A stretch of DNA of 64,000 nucleotides from NCBI RefSeq assembly GCF_000284315.1, contig NC_017094.1, positions 899,486 through 963,485 on the forward strand. Reading direction: 5' to 3'. Made by a program: the position numbers and the translations under genes. The stretch comes from Leptospirillum ferrooxidans C2-3 (GTDB lineage: Bacteria; Nitrospirota; Leptospirillia; Leptospirillales; Leptospirillaceae). Positions 16,793 to 24,663 of this stretch are shown one piece after another (within the stretch, counting starts at the first letter, position 1; each line of letters begins with the position of its first letter). The notes beneath the pieces were generated by a model that was given only the letters and a program-made list of their open reading frames with translations, had not been told where the DNA came from and searched no databases.

Positions 16793-17613
16793 CGGACCGC
16801 ACCCGCCCCTCCATTTCCCTTTTTACAATAAGGCCAATGCTGGGTGTAATGCTGCGCCAATTTTATCTTTATCGGCGGAGCCTTCCAAGGTGGATGGAAA
16901 TCTTTTACTGGCCACTACTGGATCTTCTGGTCTGGGGATTCCTGACGCTGTATCTCAGGCAGGGATCCATTATTGCTTCTCATGCTGTTTACTCTCTTTT
17001 GGGAGCGCTTCTTCTTTGGGACATGCTTTACCGGTCGCAGCAGTCTATTTCAATGGTATTTCTTGAGGAAATCTGGTCAAGAAATCTTTATCACCTTCTG
17101 GTGAGTCCATTAACTCCTTATCACGTTATTTTTGGAGCAATCCTTACCGGAATTCTAAAGGTCTCTCTTTCTTCCGGGCTTGCGATTTTTTTGGCCTACC
17201 ATTTTTTTTCATTCTCTCTTTTTAGTATTGGTCTTTCTCTCATTCCTTTTATTTTGGCCCTTCTATGCATGGGGTGGGCACTTGGTATCCTGACAACAGC
17301 CCTGATATTGCGATTCGGTCAGGAAGCAGAGGTCCTGGCCTGGGGAGTGATTTTTCTCTTTCAGCCTGTCAGTGCTGTTTTTAATCCTGTTTCCGTTCTT
17401 CCGCCGGTTTTTAGAAATATTGCAATGTTTGTGCCCGCCTCCCATGTTTTTGAGGGGATGCGCCAAGTGGTCAATGGGGGCCGATTCCCCGGAGGACAGC
17501 TTATGGTGGCCTTTTTTCTGGATGGTTGCTACCTTTTTTTAGCTCTGATTGTTTTTGGTTGGGTAATGGCCAGAGCCAAAAGGGAAGGGTTTTCCTTGAA
17601 ACTTGGTGCATGA
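16786..17613 (+). CDS. ABC-2 type exporter, permease subunit
   Basis: The 275-residue protein has about six hydrophobic segments and the family signature region near its end (PASHVFEGMRQVVNGG), as in ABC-2 permeases of the DrrB/NodJ class. It forms the membrane part of the transporter with the ATPase encoded just upstream, overlapping by seven bases. With TolC and the exported barrel protein in the same operon, export across both membranes is possible, though ABC-2 pumps more often stop at the inner membrane or periplasm. The stop codon lies inside the terminator hairpin that ends the operon. Confidence 0.92.
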   Translation: MVTDRTRPSISLFTIRPMLGVMLRQFYLYRRSLPRWMEIFYWPLLDLLVWGFLTLYLRQGSIIASHAVYSLLGALLLWDMLYRSQQSISMVFLEEIWSRNLYHLLVSPLTPYHVIFGAILTGILKVSLSSGLAIFLAYHFFSFSLFSIGLSLIPFILALLCMGWALGILTTALILRFGQEAEVLAWGVIFLFQPVSAVFNPVSVLPPVFRNIAMFVPASHVFEGMRQVVNGGRFPGGQLMVAFFLDGCYLFLALIVFGWVMARAKREGFSLKLGA

Positions 17614-17636
17614 TGATGCACCAAGTTTTCTTTTTT
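17599..17636 (+). terminator. Rho-independent terminator ending the ABC-2 export operon
   Basis: A 13-base perfect stem (AAACTTGGTGCAT at 17599-17611, complement at 17616-17628) with a four-base loop is followed by a T-rich tract (TTTTCTTTTTT). The stop codon of the permease gene (17611-17613) lies within the hairpin. It is the clearest terminator in the window. Confidence 0.9.
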
Positions 17637-17724
17637 GAACCAGTTCCATCACGAGTCAGGTTCTGAGGCCTGTCCGAATGGACTTTTGTTTGACACCATC
17701 TTTTTCGCGGGAGATAATCCAACC

Positions 17725-18468
17725 ATGGCAAAGCGTGAAGTCGTCGAATGCCCTATCCTTTCGATCATTCCAGAGACACCAAGAGTGAACACTTATCGTC
17801 TGGGAGTGGGGGGAGGGGCTTTTTCATTTATGGCTGGACAGTTCCTTATGGCTTCTATCCCGGACTTTCTTCGTGAGGATGGGCGTCCTGTTAGACGAGC
17901 GTATTCCATTGCATCGTCTCCGCTTGATTTGATGGAAGGTTACCTTGATCTGACAATCACAAGAGTTGGAGAAGGTGGATATTTTTCCAACCGGATACAT
18001 GAATCGAAAGTAGATGACATTGTCCTGATTGAAGGGCCATACGGAAAAGCCTTTCATCTTGCCTATCCTCCTGAACGCTTTCCTGAAAGATACCTTTTTG
18101 TTGGTTCGGGAAGTGGCATTGCTCCTCTTCGGGCCATGATCCGCACTCTCCTGAAAGAAGGATGCCCAGTTCCAATAGAGCTCTTTTACGGTTATCGATA
18201 TGTTTCGGATTGTATTTATGAAGAGGAAATCAAAGAATGGATGAAAAAAGGAGTGAGTGTCCATCTTGCCATTTCCGGCTCTGTTTCTTCGGGGCAGGTT
18301 TTTAGCGGAGCATATGGGAGGGTTACGTCGATTCTTCCTGAACTGATTCCTTCCTATAATGGGCAGGAGGTCTTTATTTGTGGCCCTCCAGCGATGGTTG
18401 AGCAAACTGTCAGGTTTTTTCAGGATATCCCTTTTCCGGAAGAATCTGTTCACAAAGAGCAATGGTAG
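17725..18468 (+). CDS. Ferredoxin/flavodoxin-NADP+ reductase family oxidoreductase
   Basis: The 247-residue protein has the FAD-binding motif RRAYSIAS at about 57-64, the nicotinamide-binding GSGSGIAPLRAM at about 127-138, and CGPPAMVEQ near the C-terminus, ending in Trp like many FNRs. Such enzymes move electrons between NAD(P)H and ferredoxin or flavodoxin in the cytoplasm. I started it at the ATG at 17725; an upstream in-frame start at 17635 would extend into the terminator region. No ferredoxin gene is adjacent. Its partner and direction of electron flow are unknown. Confidence 0.9.
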   Translation: MAKREVVECPILSIIPETPRVNTYRLGVGGGAFSFMAGQFLMASIPDFLREDGRPVRRAYSIASSPLDLMEGYLDLTITRVGEGGYFSNRIHESKVDDIVLIEGPYGKAFHLAYPPERFPERYLFVGSGSGIAPLRAMIRTLLKEGCPVPIELFYGYRYVSDCIYEEEIKEWMKKGVSVHLAISGSVSSGQVFSGAYGRVTSILPELIPSYNGQEVFICGPPAMVEQTVRFFQDIPFPEESVHKEQW

Positions 18469-18565
18469 TTTTGAATGCTTTGGAGTCTTTTCCTGAGCAG
18501 CCCTTTGGGATAGTCAGATATACTTTCGATTCTGACTGTCTCTTGATAAAGATGGAGTAAAGCTC

Positions 18566-19585
18566 ATGACAGAGATTTTTGCCCAGATAAAGACTTCTCC
18601 AGATTCAAACCGTAAACCCTCCTCCTGGCGCTGGAATGTTGGTCTCGTTATTTTTTTGATGATGATCATTCCTAGCTCTGTCATGGTTATTTTGTATTAC
18701 CGGGAGGTCATGGCCACCTATTATGTCACCAGGAATCCGTTGCCAAAGTCCGCAAGGGATATGGCCTCGGGTCTCGATCAGATCATGATCTCTGATATCA
18801 GGGATACCCTGAACCTTGGAAATCAGCTTGCCAATCCAGCTATTCTCAAAAGCTCTGGGAGGATCCAAGATCTTTTGGGGAAGTATGTCCTTTCCGGCCA
18901 TCTCCAGCGATTTGGGGCTTGGGAAGTGACCGATCCATCCGGAAATATTCTGGGAGGGATTGGAAACAGAGGTCTGAATCCTCACCGCGGCCAGGCAGGG
19001 AGTCTTATCGCCGATCTAAAATCCGAAGGAGGAGCGGCAAGACTTTCCGAGCCGATCATTGACCCTGTCAACCATCTTGCGCTTCTCCTGTTGGCTGTTC
19101 CTATTCTCCATAGGGGCCAGACATCGGATGATCAACCGTTGGGCTATCTTGTCGGGATTGAGAATTTGTCAACAACACTTCATCCGTTCCTTTTTCAACC
19201 CCGGAAAAAAGGTGCTCCCGGTCTTTCCTATATCGCCTCCACTGATGGAGATATTTTGGCAAGTTCAAAAGAGCTACTCATTGGCCAAAATATGGGCAAT
19301 ATTGGTTTGGCATCGGTTTTGGAGCATTTTAAGCAAGGGTTCTCAGGAGGGTACAAGGCAGATATCAGAGGGAGCAAGTATCTTTTTGGAACAGCCTTGA
19401 TGAGTGATACCCAGGGAATCGCTCCCCACCCTTGGATGGTTGTTCTCCAGGCACCAGAGGATGTTGTGATGGTCAAAGCCAAGAGAATGAGATTTGTGAT
19501 GGATCTCGTTGCGTTCGTAGTGGCTCCAACACTATTTTGTGTGGACTTATTTTTTCTGTTCAGGAGCATACGCTCCAGTCGTTGA
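18566..19585 (+). CDS. Membrane protein with a Cache-like extracytoplasmic sensing domain, no output domain
   Basis: The 339-residue protein has a cytoplasmic N-terminus, TM1 at about 26-45 (LVIFLMMIIPSSVMVILYY), a roughly 260-residue extracytoplasmic region with PAS/Cache-like features (WEVTDPSGNILGGIG and later YIASTDGDILASSKELLIGQNMG), and TM2 at about 312-333, then only a few residues. This is the input half of a sensor kinase, cyclase or chemoreceptor without any HAMP, kinase or GGDEF part. The stop is followed immediately by a new gene in another context, so I see no sign of a frameshifted output domain. Function unknown; possibly it senses a ligand and passes the signal to a partner. 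Confidence 0.65.
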   Translation: MTEIFAQIKTSPDSNRKPSSWRWNVGLVIFLMMIIPSSVMVILYYREVMATYYVTRNPLPKSARDMASGLDQIMISDIRDTLNLGNQLANPAILKSSGRIQDLLGKYVLSGHLQRFGAWEVTDPSGNILGGIGNRGLNPHRGQAGSLIADLKSEGGAARLSEPIIDPVNHLALLLLAVPILHRGQTSDDQPLGYLVGIENLSTTLHPFLFQPRKKGAPGLSYIASTDGDILASSKELLIGQNMGNIGLASVLEHFKQGFSGGYKADIRGSKYLFGTALMSDTQGIAPHPWMVVLQAPEDVVMVKAKRMRFVMDLVAFVVAPTLFCVDLFFLFRSIRSSR

Positions 19586-19591
19586 TGGCAG

Positions 19592-20749
19592 ATGACCCCT
19601 CCATTGTCCCCTGTTTCCAAGATTGGTTTTGTTGGTGCAAGTCGATTCACTCTCCCTGTGGTTCGCTGGATCCTTGGCAAAGGGTATCCGGTTGTTTGGA
19701 TTGACCAGAACTTCAGTGCGTTGGAGGAAAGTCTGGCTCTTTTTCAAACCCAAATGGCTGAAGAGGAGAGACTTGGTGAGAGGACACATGTTTTAACGAG
19801 CCAGCTTTCAAGTCTTCTTTCCGGCTCGACGAGTCTTATGGATCTTGTTGGGTGCGATCTGGTCATTGATGGGACCCGGGACCATCTTGAGGGAAAAATT
19901 GACTTGGCCAGATCTCTTGAGCAACTTTTGGGAGACCGGGTCCTTTTGGGTGTCTTTCTCGAATCCCTGACTGTTTCTCATATCGCATCCAGAATCACCC
20001 ATCCGGAAAGACTTATTGGCCTTCGTCCCGTTGGCCTGCCTCCAAGAGTCCTGCAAAGTTTTGAAATTATTTCTGGTGTCGAGACAGCTCCTGAGTGTGT
20101 CACAAGAGTATCTGATTTCTCGCGTATGCTGAACCTTGAACCAGCGATTGTGAGAGAAGGTCCCGGAGGGATTGTCAACCGGCTTTTGGCGCGTCTGTTT
20201 TCCGAGGCACTTCTGCTTCCGAGACAGGTCAGGGGGGAGCATGATGCGCTTGATCGTGCCTTGGCCCAGTCTGGGCTCGCAATCCATCCCTTTGAAATGA
20301 TAAGAAGGCTTGGGGAATATGAAGTCTCCGGTATGATCACCTTTTTTAGACGTTACTATGGGTTGTCGTTTCCGCTTCCGGAGGAGCTTCCCCTGAGTTC
20401 GGCGATGACTTCTTCTTTCCTTCATGATGATTCCGACACATTTATCAGGGAGGTGACCCATGGGGGAAGCACTATCGCATTGTCTGACTGGGCAGATGGA
20501 GTTTTTTTGGCGGTCACAAATGAGGCCGTTCAAATTGTGTCTGAAGGTGTTAGCGATTTTGATACAGTCGACCGAATTACCAGAATCGCATTTTTGGGAG
20601 AAAATACGACGACGGGACTTCTCTCCAAAGGGGCTCAGAGAGGGTGGCCTCTTATTCTGAGTGGTTTGTGGGACTATTCGAACCGAACAGGCGGAAGGGT
20701 TTGGCCTTCACCAATGCTTCAGCTATGGGCATCATCAACGAGAAACTGA
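19592..20749 (+). CDS. 3-hydroxyacyl-CoA dehydrogenase-like protein with altered active site
   Basis: The 385-residue protein has an N-terminal Rossmann fold (KIGFVGASRFTLPVVRWILGKGYPV) and a C-terminal helical domain (GIVNRLLARLFSEALLL) in the order found in 3-hydroxyacyl-CoA dehydrogenases. The segment HPERLIGLRPVGLPP at about 137-151 aligns with the family's HPxRFIGLHFFNP. The catalytic His is therefore replaced by Arg145 and the FFNP turn is lost. The glycine-rich loop is also atypical (GFVGASRF, not GxGxxG). It may have lost dehydrogenase activity or act on another substrate. It starts six bases after the Cache-type gene. Confidence 0.65.
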   Translation: MTPPLSPVSKIGFVGASRFTLPVVRWILGKGYPVVWIDQNFSALEESLALFQTQMAEEERLGERTHVLTSQLSSLLSGSTSLMDLVGCDLVIDGTRDHLEGKIDLARSLEQLLGDRVLLGVFLESLTVSHIASRITHPERLIGLRPVGLPPRVLQSFEIISGVETAPECVTRVSDFSRMLNLEPAIVREGPGGIVNRLLARLFSEALLLPRQVRGEHDALDRALAQSGLAIHPFEMIRRLGEYEVSGMITFFRRYYGLSFPLPEELPLSSAMTSSFLHDDSDTFIREVTHGGSTIALSDWADGVFLAVTNEAVQIVSEGVSDFDTVDRITRIAFLGENTTTGLLSKGAQRGWPLILSGLWDYSNRTGGRVWPSPMLQLWASSTRN

Positions 20750-20754
20750 ACCGT

Positions 20755-21669
20755 ATGGATGACCGGGCGACCAATATCATTTCTGTATCCAGAAGAACGG
20801 ATATACCCGCTTTTTATGGAGAATGGTTTGAGAAAAGGATTTCTGAGGGTTTTGTAGACGTCCCTAATCCGTTTAACCGCAAAGTACGTAGGGTTTCCCT
20901 TTTGGAAGCGGATGTTTTTGGGTATGTTTTTTGGTCCAAGAATCCGAAACCTTTTCTTCCCAGACTTGAACGGCTCCTTTCAAAAAACATTCGGGTTCTC
21001 TTCCATGTCACGATAACAGGGCTTCCCAAAACGGTCGAGCAGAGGATTCCTCCTTCAGACGATGTGATTCTGTCGGTCAGGGAGCTTTCAAAGATGCTTC
21101 CTCCCGGTTCCATTATATGGCGATTTGATCCCATGCTTTCCCATGAGGGTCATTTTCATCAAGAATTTCGGGACAGATTCCTATCTCTTTCCGAGCAGCT
21201 GGCCCCTTTGGTTGACCGTGTCATGGTCAGTCTTATCGATCCGATGAAAAAAACCCGGAGAAATTTTCCCGAAGGGGATCTTTGGTGGCCTTCCGGAAAG
21301 AATTCCTTGGATGAACAGACATCACAGGACGAAGTCCAGGAAACGCTCCGTTGGATGCAGGAAAAGTCACCGATTGCCGGAAGAGTGTTTTCTTGCACGG
21401 AGCCGGGCTTGTCTGGAGCGGTTCTCCCCGGAGCATGCATATTGAAGAGTGATTTTGAGCGGGTATGGGGATCTCAAAAATTGGATTCAGGAAAGCCCGT
21501 TTCTGCTCCCCTCCGGGTCGGCTGCGGTTGTGACCGATCTGTTGATATCGGTGTCTATGATACTTGTCCTGGTGGCTGCCGCTATTGTTATGCGGTTGCG
21601 TCTCCGGAGAAAGTCCTGTCCAGATGGGAAAAGTATGATCAGATGTCTCCGATGCTTGGAGGGATCTGA
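20755..21669 (+). CDS. DUF1848 family protein
   Basis: About 304 residues. The N-terminus NIISVSRRTDIPAFYGEWF and later YVFWSKNPKPFLP and HVTITGL match the DUF1848 family. The C-terminus carries a cysteine cluster (CGCDRSVDIGVYDTCPGGCRYCYA) that probably binds a metal or iron-sulfur cluster. The family's biochemical role is not established. The start is uncertain: ATG 20755 fits the family N-terminus, ATG 20725 is in frame, and longer starts would run well into the preceding gene. It is between the dehydrogenase-like gene and DUF5069 in one tight run. Confidence 0.85.
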   Translation: MDDRATNIISVSRRTDIPAFYGEWFEKRISEGFVDVPNPFNRKVRRVSLLEADVFGYVFWSKNPKPFLPRLERLLSKNIRVLFHVTITGLPKTVEQRIPPSDDVILSVRELSKMLPPGSIIWRFDPMLSHEGHFHQEFRDRFLSLSEQLAPLVDRVMVSLIDPMKKTRRNFPEGDLWWPSGKNSLDEQTSQDEVQETLRWMQEKSPIAGRVFSCTEPGLSGAVLPGACILKSDFERVWGSQKLDSGKPVSAPLRVGCGCDRSVDIGVYDTCPGGCRYCYAVASPEKVLSRWEKYDQMSPMLGGI

Positions 21670-21715
21670 TGAATCCAGATCAGTGTTAGGAATTCTGTAA
21701 AAGGAAGAGGAGAGC

Positions 21716-22192
21716 ATGGAAAAGAGTATTCGGGAATTAATCCGTTCACCCAGAGAAACATTGGGTGGGTTTTGTTTCCTCCCAAGGTTGATCGATAAGG
21801 TCCGGCTTTATGCCACTGGCGATCTGCCGAAAGACTATCATGAAAATCTTCTGAAAGAGGGGAAGACGTTTGATGGGCGTTTTCTGCTTTTTACGGGTGT
21901 TTCGCCAGAAGCTCTCCGAAATGTCATTTTGAAATCCAAAACGGATGAAGAGGTTCTTTCCTGGATTTTGAAAAATAGTCAGGCAAAAACAGAAAGAGAG
22001 ATCCGGGAATGGGTTGATACAATCAGGAAAGACAGGCCTGATGCTGACCGGTCTCGAGCAAGAAAATCTTTTTATCCGGAAGTGGCGAAAAAATGGGATG
22101 TTGCCAGATTATCCCCCTTTGATCTGATAGATCTTGATGAAGGCCGCATTGACCATCCTATCGATGGTGAAATGAAACAATCCCGCCCATAA
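21716..22192 (+). CDS. DUF5069 family protein
   Basis: The 158-residue protein begins with the family pattern LIRSPRETLGGFCFLPRLIDKVRLYATGDL and has the helical body of DUF5069 (also YHENLL and FLLFTGVSPEAL). No signal peptide or membrane segment is seen, so it is cytoplasmic. No biochemical role is known to me. GGAAGAGGAGAGC precedes the ATG, a strong ribosome site. It closes the group beginning with the Cache-like gene at 18566. Confidence 0.8.
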   Translation: MEKSIRELIRSPRETLGGFCFLPRLIDKVRLYATGDLPKDYHENLLKEGKTFDGRFLLFTGVSPEALRNVILKSKTDEEVLSWILKNSQAKTEREIREWVDTIRKDRPDADRSRARKSFYPEVAKKWDVARLSPFDLIDLDEGRIDHPIDGEMKQSRP

Positions 22193-22372
22193 GCACTTTA
22201 CAGCATGACGAGATGTTTCCGTTCTTACGGGCGGAAGTTCCTGTTTCTCCGGCTTGTGCTCGAAAGATGTTGACGTTATCGTCTTGTCTGTCTCTTCGAA
22301 GGCATTTGTCTTAAGCCCGGTTCGGCCTTGAGTCCTCGGGCGGAACTTGTCACAGCCATCTTTTTGAGCATG

Positions 22373-22993
22373 TCAATGCTTCAAAAGAGGTGGATAGACC
22401 TTTTTGTTTGCTGAGGACCAGAGCATGACATAATGGCTGACCATCAGGAGGTGCCTTCCGGCCATGGAAACAGGCAGTTCCTGTGGAAAACGTTCCATTC
22501 CCTTGATTTCACCAACGGCCGTGATGAGGTTTCCTGTTCCGATGGAAGGTGTCTGATTCTGATTGTTTCCAAAAACAATGAGTCCACTTCTTTCAGGGTT
22601 GATTTTGGGTTTTGCCTGGCCGATCATTTTTAGCGAAGGGACGAAGAGAATGAAGGTATCCCTGCTTGTGATGTCTTTTCGTTTTTCCTTGTCAGAAAGC
22701 TGTTTCGGAAAAGAGTCTTCTGTGAGGGGAAGGGCACGAATCAGGAAGATGGCTCCCACTGGCGAGTCCGTTCGTCGAATGATCTGTCCGCCAAGAACGG
22801 TGATGCGTCCAACTGGGAGAGGTTTGGTTGCCAGAATGCTATGGAGATCATCGGGGGTTTTTTGCGCGATAAATACAGTCATTTGCTCTGTGTCATCCTG
22901 ACTTGCGCAGCCAGAAAGGCCAGCCAAAGGGATGAAAGCAATCAGTAACAGCAGGGATGCGTTTCGTATCTTTTTCATTATTTCGGAAGTCAT
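22373..22993 (-). CDS. Slp-like outer-membrane lipoprotein
   Basis: The 206-residue protein has a lipoprotein signal peptide with lipobox LSGC (Cys at about 29). The body has the Slp pattern: GGQIIR, FLIRALPL, DTFILFVPSL, LITAVGEIKGMERFPQELPV and a final SHYVMLW. In E. coli, Slp is a stationary-phase and acid-stress lipoprotein. AGAGGG six bases before the ATG at 22993 supports that start. It is a single minus-strand gene between the DUF5069 gene and the insertion sequence, and its function here is inferred from the family only. Confidence 0.75.
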   Translation of the reverse strand: MTSEIMKKIRNASLLLLIAFIPLAGLSGCASQDDTEQMTVFIAQKTPDDLHSILATKPLPVGRITVLGGQIIRRTDSPVGAIFLIRALPLTEDSFPKQLSDKEKRKDITSRDTFILFVPSLKMIGQAKPKINPERSGLIVFGNNQNQTPSIGTGNLITAVGEIKGMERFPQELPVSMAGRHLLMVSHYVMLWSSANKKVYPPLLKH

Positions 22994-23101
22994 CGATTTC
23001 CCTCTATGTTGAGTAAACTATCCTGTATTCCTGAGCATCAAATACTTCCATTGTAACAAGGAATATTGGACGGGTCCAATGAAAGCCTCATCCAATATGG
23101 T

Positions 23102-24517
23102 ATGAGTCTGAAAGGGGGTTCGTGATTCCAGTAAGAAATGAGTCTGAAAGAGATCGAATCGTTCATAATATAGGGCATGGTGATCAATATGGACGAGGCG
23201 AAGCTCAAAACGCTGATGCAAGTAGAAGAGTTTTTGAAAGGAATAGAGAGCCTGTTCTGTGTGGTCAAGGAGGAACGATACCCCTTTGTTCAGCGCACCC
23301 TGACGCGGTTTGGGTATGAGAAACTAGGACGGAAGGAGAAGGGGGTGGTCCTTCGGTATCTTGAACGGATGACCGGACTCTCCCGCCAGCAGGTGACCCG
23401 GCTTGTCCGGAAGTTTCAGGCCACGGGGACGGTGACACTGGGATACCAGTCGCCCAGGCAGGGATTCAAGAGAGTTTTTACTCCTCGCGATGTGGCTCTT
23501 CTGGCAGAGATGGATGAACGGCATGGAACCCTTTCCGGACCCGCCACGAAGAAGCTGATGGAGCGGGCCGTTAAGATCTACGGAGAAGAAAAGTATGCTG
23601 TCCTCTCCGGGATTTCGGTCTCCCACCTGTACAACCTGAGGGGCGGCAAAGAGTACATCTCAAAACGCCGGCATTGGACGAAAACCCGGTCCACGAAAGC
23701 TCCCATTGGGGAACGACGCGCTCCCCGTCCGGAAGGCTCTCCCGGGTATCTCCGGATCGACAGCGTGCATCAGGGAGACCAGGACGGTCAGAAAGGGGTC
23801 TATCACATCAATGCCGTCGATTGCGTGACCCAGTACCAGGTGGTGGCCACTTGCGAGAAGATCAGCGAAGCCTACCTGATCCCGGTTTTAAAAGAGATGA
23901 TAGAGGCCTTTCCCTTCGTGATTCTGGGCATTCATGCCGACAACGGATCGGAATATATCAACTATCAGGTCGCCAAGCTCCTGAAGAAGCTTCTGATCGA
24001 GCTTACCAAGAGCCGGCCACGACACTCAAACGACAATGCCCTGGCAGAATCCAAGAATGCTTCCGTGGTGAGAAAGCATCTGGGATATGCCCATATTCCC
24101 CAAGTCTTTTCCAAGGAGGTCAATACCTTCTGTCGGGAGCACCTGAACCCTTACGTGAACTTCCACCGGCCCTGTTTCTTCCCCAGAACCGTGACCGATA
24201 CAAAAGGAAAGGAGAAGAAAAGCTATCGATATGAGGACATGAAAACACCTTTTGAAAAGTTCAAGTCCCTCCCCTCTTCGGAGAGTTGCCTGAAACCGGG
24301 TGTGACCATGTCCCAACTGGAAAAGATCGCCTTGTCAAAGACGGATAATGAAGCGGCAGAACAGATGAATATCGCCAGGGATTCCCTTTTTCAGTCCTGG
24401 ACAGAAAGACCTGAAAAACGGGCCTGAGGATCAGAAAGCCAAAAACTCAGTCCAGACTTTTAACCAGGAACGATTCTGATCTTTTTCCTCATCGGAGGAT
24501 CTGATTTTCAGACTCAT
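23102..24517 (+). mobile_element. Insertion sequence with one DDE transposase and 12-bp terminal inverted repeats
   Basis: The ends ATGAGTCTGAAA (23102-23113) and its complement (24506-24517) are perfect 12-bp inverted repeats flanking a single transposase gene. A second, inner similarity is present at each end: the left end repeats TGAGTCTGAAA about 36 bases inside, continuing to GAATCGTTC, and the right end has a matching GAATCGTTC block. I see no convincing target-site duplication, so exact boundaries are uncertain. The element looks more GC-rich than its surroundings, as expected for an acquired element. The family is probably IS481-like or a related rve-type group. Confidence 0.8.
23177..24427 (+). 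CDS. DDE (rve-type) transposase
   Basis: The 416-residue protein has an N-terminal helix-turn-helix region (about 50-85, MTGLSRQQVTRLVRKF) and an integrase-core catalytic domain with a probable DDE triad: D195 (RIDSVHQGD), D255 (HADNGSEY) and E291 (ALAESKN). The frame is intact, so the element may be active. ATG 23177 is the longest start; ATG 23189 is an alternative just downstream. It catalyses cut-and-paste or copy-paste of the element that surrounds it. Confidence 0.9.
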   Translation: MVINMDEAKLKTLMQVEEFLKGIESLFCVVKEERYPFVQRTLTRFGYEKLGRKEKGVVLRYLERMTGLSRQQVTRLVRKFQATGTVTLGYQSPRQGFKRVFTPRDVALLAEMDERHGTLSGPATKKLMERAVKIYGEEKYAVLSGISVSHLYNLRGGKEYISKRRHWTKTRSTKAPIGERRAPRPEGSPGYLRIDSVHQGDQDGQKGVYHINAVDCVTQYQVVATCEKISEAYLIPVLKEMIEAFPFVILGIHADNGSEYINYQVAKLLKKLLIELTKSRPRHSNDNALAESKNASVVRKHLGYAHIPQVFSKEVNTFCREHLNPYVNFHRPCFFPRTVTDTKGKEKKSYRYEDMKTPFEKFKSLPSSESCLKPGVTMSQLEKIALSKTDNEAAEQMNIARDSLFQSWTERPEKRA

Positions 24518-24663
24518 TCTTCAATTGGAATTGACTATGAATGATTTGCTCCTGTCAGTGATACAAATCCTTTGAATGAAAGAGACAGCCTTTTACCCGG
24601 CAGTATTGTGCATAGTCATTGAACGGAATTTTGGAAGTCCACTTTTTGTCAAGGAGATAGGTA

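Noticed and set aside
23103-23150. Two direct copies of TGAGTCTGAAA about 36 bases apart, looking like a small repeat array
   Set aside because: They are parts of the insertion-sequence end, with a counterpart at the other end; not a CRISPR array.
23674-24234. Long plus-strand frame (186 codons) inside the transposase gene
   Set aside because: It is a shifted-frame shadow of the transposase, whose own frame is intact with all catalytic motifs.
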